From assembly GCA_031976175.1 (NCBI GenBank), contig DALYLR010000003.1, positions 1 to 64,000 on the forward strand: a stretch of DNA of 64,000 bases. The letters run 5' to 3'. Position 1 is the first letter of the stretch; each line of letters starts with the position of its first letter. Both the position numbers and the translations under genes were made by a program. This document shows positions 60,429 through 64,000 of this stretch, piece by piece. Source of the DNA: DMER01 sp003451645 (GTDB taxonomy: Bacteria > Pseudomonadota > Alphaproteobacteria > Micropepsales > Micropepsaceae). Under the pieces are notes generated by a model, which did not search any database, had not been told where the DNA came from, and worked only from the letters and a program-made list of their open reading frames with translations.

Positions 60429-61483
60429 GCCGCGCGAACCCGGGTGCGCCGCGTCAAGTCACCGGCCCATTGCCGGGCGAGGTCCGGCGATGCCAGGGCT
60501 TCCTTGGTATAGCAAGCAACGCCCGTCGACAGCTCGGTCTCGCGGCATGCCAGAGGGGACTGAGTCACGAGGCCGCTAACCCCCAGGATTTGCCGGTTGT
60601 GCTTGCGCAGCCAGGCGACACCCATGGCCGCCGACGCGGAGCTCTCTGCCGCATAGACATAGGCATCCACCAAATGCTCGAGCGCCTGCGAGCCGATCAG
60701 CCAGCTCGTCTCGGGCTGATAAAGGCCGTCGGCGATCTCAAACACCATCATGTTGCAGCCGCGGGCGATCATCTCCGCGGCCAGCGTGTCGGCAATATCC
60801 ATCAGGTCGTCCTGCGCAACTTTGTAGGTCGTGGCAAAACCCGCATCGGTGAAGTCAGCGATCGCATGCGCCCCTGCATCCCACATGTGCCAATAATCAT
60901 TGCCAGCCCCGGTTCCGGTGATCTTTGCCGCGCCGACCTTGAAGCCGCCCTTCGCAAAGCCATGAACGATCGACGCCGCGGCTGTCGTCTTGCCGGCATT
61001 CATCGAGCCGCCAGTCACGGCGATGCACGGGATCTTGAGGTCTCTGCGGGCAGGCGTGACGCCAAAGCGGCGCAGATTGACCACCACGCCAGTCTCGTCC
61101 GCGATCAGGCCTAGGGGCGTGATTGCTGTGGGTGCGGCCATCGTAGCATTGCGGCACAGCACTTGGCCGGCAATCCCGCCCGCGGCCGCAAGGTGGCACG
61201 CACCAAGACTATCTGGCACGACCGCCTCGAACTGATCCGGCGCATAGCGATTGCCATAGGCGAGAATGACCTCATCGCCGGGAAAGAGTGTGCTTTTGCG
61301 GCTCGTGGGCAGTTCCAGCTGTTTGTGTGCGCCGAGGGCGTCAACACGGGCGAGAACCAAGTCTCCTGCTTGCGGTGCCGCCACATCGCGTGTGACTGCA
61401 TGGATATAGGCTTCAGGCACGATGCGTGTCGAAAATCCGCGTTTCGCATTGGAAACGCGCTCATGGCTCAGGCGTTCAGTCAT
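60425..61483 (-). CDS. P-loop protein of unknown function
   Basis: 352 residues. The N-terminal part (20-95) is beta-rich. A nucleotide-binding loop GGSMNAGKT (158-166) begins an NTPase domain that continues with KVGAAKITGTGAGNDYWHMWDAGAHA and VFEIADGLYQPETSWLIG. It is loosely reminiscent of DUF1611/MobB-type P-loop proteins, but I cannot place it. GGAGGA eight bases upstream decides the ATG at 61483. It is translationally coupled to the degenerate ABC protein, so a joint function is likely; it might supply the nucleotide energy that protein lacks. Confidence 0.75.
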   Translation of the reverse strand: MTERLSHERVSNAKRGFSTRIVPEAYIHAVTRDVAAPQAGDLVLARVDALGAHKQLELPTSRKSTLFPGDEVILAYGNRYAPDQFEAVVPDSLGACHLAAAGGIAGQVLCRNATMAAPTAITPLGLIADETGVVVNLRRFGVTPARRDLKIPCIAVTGGSMNAGKTTAAASIVHGFAKGGFKVGAAKITGTGAGNDYWHMWDAGAHAIADFTDAGFATTYKVAQDDLMDIADTLAAEMIARGCNMMVFEIADGLYQPETSWLIGSQALEHLVDAYVYAAESSASAAMGVAWLRKHNRQILGVSGLVTQSPLACRETELSTGVACYTKEALASPDLARQWAGDLTRRTRVRAA

Positions 61484-61562
61484 TGCTGTGTCCTCCATTC
61501 TGACTGAAGGCACAACGCACTCAGACCAAAGATATTCCGTAAGGCCCCTATTTCTGTTGCCC

Positions 61563-61949
61563 TCAGGGACGCCAAGCCTGCGGGTGGCCCGCAAGGACCC
61601 GGTCGAGTGTCACGAGCTTCATGCCCTCGGCTTGGGCTTGCGCGAGCAGCAAACGGTCGAAGGGGTCTTTCATGGGCGGGTCCGGGTCCACCACGGCCAC
61701 AAAATGCTGTTCATTGATGGGGAGAATTCCAAAACCCGCATCCTGGCAAAACTGTGCCACCTGATCTGGCCGAACGTTCAGATCAAGCTTACCGATCCGC
61801 GTCTTGATCGCAATTTCCCAAAGTGAAGCCACGCTGACCGAGGGCGCCGCGGCATCACTCAGCACAACGCCCGCATAGCGGGGATAGTCCCGCTCGAACC
61901 GGCGCTCGAGAATTGCGATCACGAAGTGCGTGTCCAGCAGCAGCCGCAT
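61563..61949 (-). CDS. PIN-domain toxin (module 2)
   Basis: 128 residues. PIN acidic residues lie in LLDTHFVIA, SLWEIAIK, KDPFDRLLLA and TLDRVLAGHP. It is homologous to the toxin at 28945-29328 along its whole length. It follows its antitoxin by two bases. Confidence 0.92.
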   Translation of the reverse strand: MRLLLDTHFVIAILERRFERDYPRYAGVVLSDAAAPSVSVASLWEIAIKTRIGKLDLNVRPDQVAQFCQDAGFGILPINEQHFVAVVDPDPPMKDPFDRLLLAQAQAEGMKLVTLDRVLAGHPQAWRP

Positions 61950-61951
61950 GA

Positions 61952-62212
61952 TTACTTCATCGGTGTGATGAGAAAATCGTCCGGTAACGGAGCATCGAAG
62001 TCGTCAGCGATAAAGACGACCGGGTTCTCAACGCCGATGGACTTTAGATAGGCGTAGCCCGCCTCCAGATCGATACCACCCTTTTTCTTGTGAGGCACGA
62101 GATCGAAGACTGGCTTGCCATTGCGCGTGACGGTGATGGTCGCACCCGCCTCAACCTCCCGGGCGAGTTCGGTCAGCCGGTTCTTGGCGTCTTTGATGGA
62201 CACGGTTTTCAT
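61952..62212 (-). CDS. Phd/YefM-family antitoxin (module 2)
   Basis: 86 residues. KTVSIKDAKNRLTELAREVEAG and DDFDAPLPDDFLI match the module 1 antitoxin closely, without the extra basic tail. Its promoter is nearly the same as that of module 1 (62221-62249), with only eight bases from the -10 to the ATG. Confidence 0.93.
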   Translation of the reverse strand: MKTVSIKDAKNRLTELAREVEAGATITVTRNGKPVFDLVPHKKKGGIDLEAGYAYLKSIGVENPVVFIADDFDAPLPDDFLITPMK

Positions 62213-62220
62213 GGGCCTAT

Positions 62221-62249
62221 GAGGTAGCTACTTGTAGCCACTTTGTCAA
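62221..62249 (-). promoter_or_regulatory. Promoter-operator of Phd/PIN module 2
   Basis: On the minus strand: -35 TTGACA (62244-62249), a 17-base spacer with GGCTACAAGTAGC, and a -10-like TACCTC (62221-62226). TGGCTAC and GTAGCTAC are shared, at the same spacing, with the promoter at 28563-28591. Confidence 0.75.
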
Positions 62250-62378
62250 GCAGGCTCGCAGGGCGCCTGCTGCTCGTTGGCCGGACCCTTACCCAGCGTA
62301 TGCCTGCTGACCTGGATCAAGGTGAACCTTCAGAGCCTTGCCCACATTCCTCCTGCACGCGCAATCAGAGGAGGGCCT

Positions 62379-63917
62379 ATGCCCGATCATATGTGGGATG
62401 CCATTATCATTGGCTCTGGCCTTGGCGGGCTGGCGGCGGCAGCAAAGCTCGCGACCGCCGGCCGCCGCGTCTTGGTCCTTGAGCGCAATGCTTATGCGGG
62501 CGGGGCGGCCTGCACCTATCGCCATGCGGGCCTGCAGATCGAGGCCTCTCTGCACGAGATCAATGGCGTCACACCGGGCGATCCCAAAATGCGAGCGCTG
62601 AGCGCGATGGGCGTTCTCGACCATGTGCGGTTTTCACCCGTGCCCGAATTCGCCGAGGTGCGCTCCACTATGGCGGGTGCCCCTTTGCGGCTGCCGCATG
62701 GCTTCACGCCCTATCGCGAGGCGTTGACAATGCGCTTTCCCCACAAGGCCGACGGTATTGATGCCTACATGGACATGCTCGAAGGACTGCATAGCGCCTT
62801 GACGCAATTGTCGGGGACGCATGGGCCTTTGTGGTGGATGTGGCATGGGGCGGAGGCGCTGGGGGGACTTGGGCCCCTTCTCACCCATGCGCGGGACAGT
62901 GTTTCCGAAGCCTTTGAGCATTATTTCGGCGCCGAAGAAGGGCTCAAGGCGGTTGCAGGCGCGCATATGGAGTATTTCCACGATGACCCAAGCGAACTCT
63001 GGTTTGCCCTGTTTGCGGCGGTGACGGCCAGCTACATCGCTGACGGCGGATATTATGTATACGGAGGATCAGGCGCCCTGGCGCGTGCTTTTGTGCATGT
63101 GATCGAGGATCATGGCGGCGCAGTTCTGACGGGCCATACGGTAACGCGCATCCTAGCCGGCGACGCAGGCGTCAGCGGGGTGGTGCATCTGGACGAAGAT
63201 CATCTTCCCTGTACAGAGCACAGCAGGGTTGTGCTGGGCAATGCGGCGCCTGCCGCTATTGGGCCCATGCTGCCCGCGGAGATGCAGTTCGATTTTGCGG
63301 CCGCCTATCGCGACAAACCATTGTCCTCATCGCTTTTCACCATCACCTATGGCCTCAAGACCGCAGCGTCCTCGTTTGGCATTCGTGCTTACTCAACGGT
63401 GGTCTATCCGGACGGTATGCGGCGGTTTGACGAGGTGGCGGCGGGTGCACGCCTGCTAGCACAACCGCCCGGCCAGGCCTTGCCGAAATATATCCTGACT
63501 GATGCGAGCCAGATCGACAGCGGCCTCAAACACAGCAAAGGCCGGCATGTCCTCAACGTAACGGGCGCCGACCGGCTCGGCAATTGGGCGGGCCTCGACG
63601 AGCCCAGCTATTGCCTGCGCAAGGCGGCTTGGATTGGTGCGATTCTGGCCGATCTGGACCGGCGGTGGCCGGGCCTGGCGGCCTCCGTTGACTGGCATGA
63701 GATGGCGACCGCGCGCGCGATGGCGCATTTCCTGAACACGCCGGAAGGGGCAGTCTACGGCTTTGCGCCGCGCCCGCCCGCACCTTTTCCAGATCGGCCA
63801 CGCATTACGACATCCGTACCCGGACTGTATCTGGCGAGTGCCTACACGGTCTCAGGCGGCTATACGGGCGCGATCATTGGCGGGCTGATGGCCGCGGACA
63901 GAGTGCTGGAGGCATGA
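62379..63917 (+). CDS. CrtI/retinol-saturase-like FAD-dependent oxidoreductase
   Basis: 512 residues. An N-terminal FAD motif IIIGSGLGGLAAAAKLATAGRRVLVLERN, the substrate-region YVYGGSGALARAFVHVIEDHGG, and the C-terminal PGLYLASAYTVSGGYTGAIIGGLMAADRVLE are typical of phytoene desaturase-type and related FAD enzymes. No neighbouring carotenoid genes are seen, so the substrate is uncertain. CAGAGGAGG just before the ATG at 62379 fixes the start. Confidence 0.88.
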   Translation: MPDHMWDAIIIGSGLGGLAAAAKLATAGRRVLVLERNAYAGGAACTYRHAGLQIEASLHEINGVTPGDPKMRALSAMGVLDHVRFSPVPEFAEVRSTMAGAPLRLPHGFTPYREALTMRFPHKADGIDAYMDMLEGLHSALTQLSGTHGPLWWMWHGAEALGGLGPLLTHARDSVSEAFEHYFGAEEGLKAVAGAHMEYFHDDPSELWFALFAAVTASYIADGGYYVYGGSGALARAFVHVIEDHGGAVLTGHTVTRILAGDAGVSGVVHLDEDHLPCTEHSRVVLGNAAPAAIGPMLPAEMQFDFAAAYRDKPLSSSLFTITYGLKTAASSFGIRAYSTVVYPDGMRRFDEVAAGARLLAQPPGQALPKYILTDASQIDSGLKHSKGRHVLNVTGADRLGNWAGLDEPSYCLRKAAWIGAILADLDRRWPGLAASVDWHEMATARAMAHFLNTPEGAVYGFAPRPPAPFPDRPRITTSVPGLYLASAYTVSGGYTGAIIGGLMAADRVLEA

Positions 63918-63945
63918 GGTTCAGGGTCTGGTGAGCGCCGCAAGA

Positions 63946-64000
63946 TCACCTGACGATCTCATACTCCAGCCGCACAAAGTCAAAGGCCCGCTCATTGGCC
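63946..64000 (-). CDS. C-terminal end of a gene running off the window
   Basis: An open minus-strand frame enters at the window end and stops at TGA (63946-63948), giving ANERAFDFVRLEYEIVR. It is convergent with the FAD gene, with a 28-base gap. Too short to name. Confidence 0.35.
   Translation of the reverse strand, partial: ANERAFDFVRLEYEIVR

Noticed and set aside
60425..61483. Calling the P-loop protein MobB or DgcN
   Set aside because: The P-loop GGSMNAGKT and following segments only loosely resemble these families; no diagnostic motif supports either name.

Overview
The window reads as chromosomal DNA of a high-GC alphaproteobacterium, most likely of the Hyphomicrobiales (Rhizobiales) or a close relative. 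This rests on ChpT next to a cheA-cheW-cheY-cheB-cheR block, an EipA (DUF1134) envelope protein, the serC-serA-purA order close to rpoH, a leader upstream of serC that folds like the alphaproteobacterial serC RNA motif, and hairpin-rich intergenic repeats. Genes are dense, on both strands, and mostly in short operons. No rRNA, tRNA, CRISPR array, transposase, integrase or phage structural gene was seen.

Layout. 0-4 kb: MsrP, then a polyhydroxyalkanoate (PHA) pair, class II-like PhaC and a PhaZ-like depolymerase, closed by a terminator. 4-9.2 kb: a large secreted subtilase and an EF-G-like GTPase. 9.3-11.1 kb: a BrnT/BrnA toxin-antitoxin pair with a palindromic operator, and an aspartate aminotransferase. 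11.3-17.2 kb: two small lipoproteins, a DUF486 membrane protein, an anchored SRPBCC/GyrI-like protein, a saccharopine-dehydrogenase-like oxidoreductase, and an unusual secreted protein with five PAN/apple-like modules and two beta-gamma-crystallin domains. 17.4-23.9 kb: a large membrane protein of unknown function, a wax ester synthase (WS/DGAT) with a nearby alpha/beta hydrolase, and a TIGR03118-like secreted protein. 24-29.3 kb: an AbrB/VapC pair, a two-gene operon of a GNAT-type acyltransferase and a heme-oxygenase-fold diiron protein, uvrB, and a Phd/PIN pair. 29.4-39 kb: accessory-looking, with several proteins of unknown function, a voltage-gated-like ion channel, a GST, a second alpha/beta hydrolase related to the first, a coiled-coil outer-membrane barrel protein and a pentapeptide-repeat membrane protein. 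39.5-45.7 kb: chemotaxis genes plus chpT. 45.9-56 kb: core genes cysQ, nfeD/SPFH, eipA, a glycosyltransferase-like gene, serC, serA, purA, a flavin oxidoreductase and rpoH. 56.5-64 kb: a membrane protein whose gene carries a hexanucleotide repeat tract, an intergenic repeat cluster, a two-gene operon of an ABC exporter with a degenerate ATPase domain and a P-loop protein, a second Phd/PIN pair, and a CrtI-like FAD oxidoreductase.

How the genes fit together. Two carbon-storage routes are present, PHA (PhaC/PhaZ) and wax ester/triacylglycerol (WS/DGAT with a lipase-like partner). The chemotaxis block is a complete excitation/adaptation core without a receptor. Four toxin-antitoxin modules lie in 64 kb, and the two Phd/PIN modules share nearly the same promoter-operator arrangement. 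The least explained units are the GNAT + diiron operon (24670-25994), the degenerate ABC + P-loop operon (58944-61483), and the PAN/crystallin protein (15303-17195).
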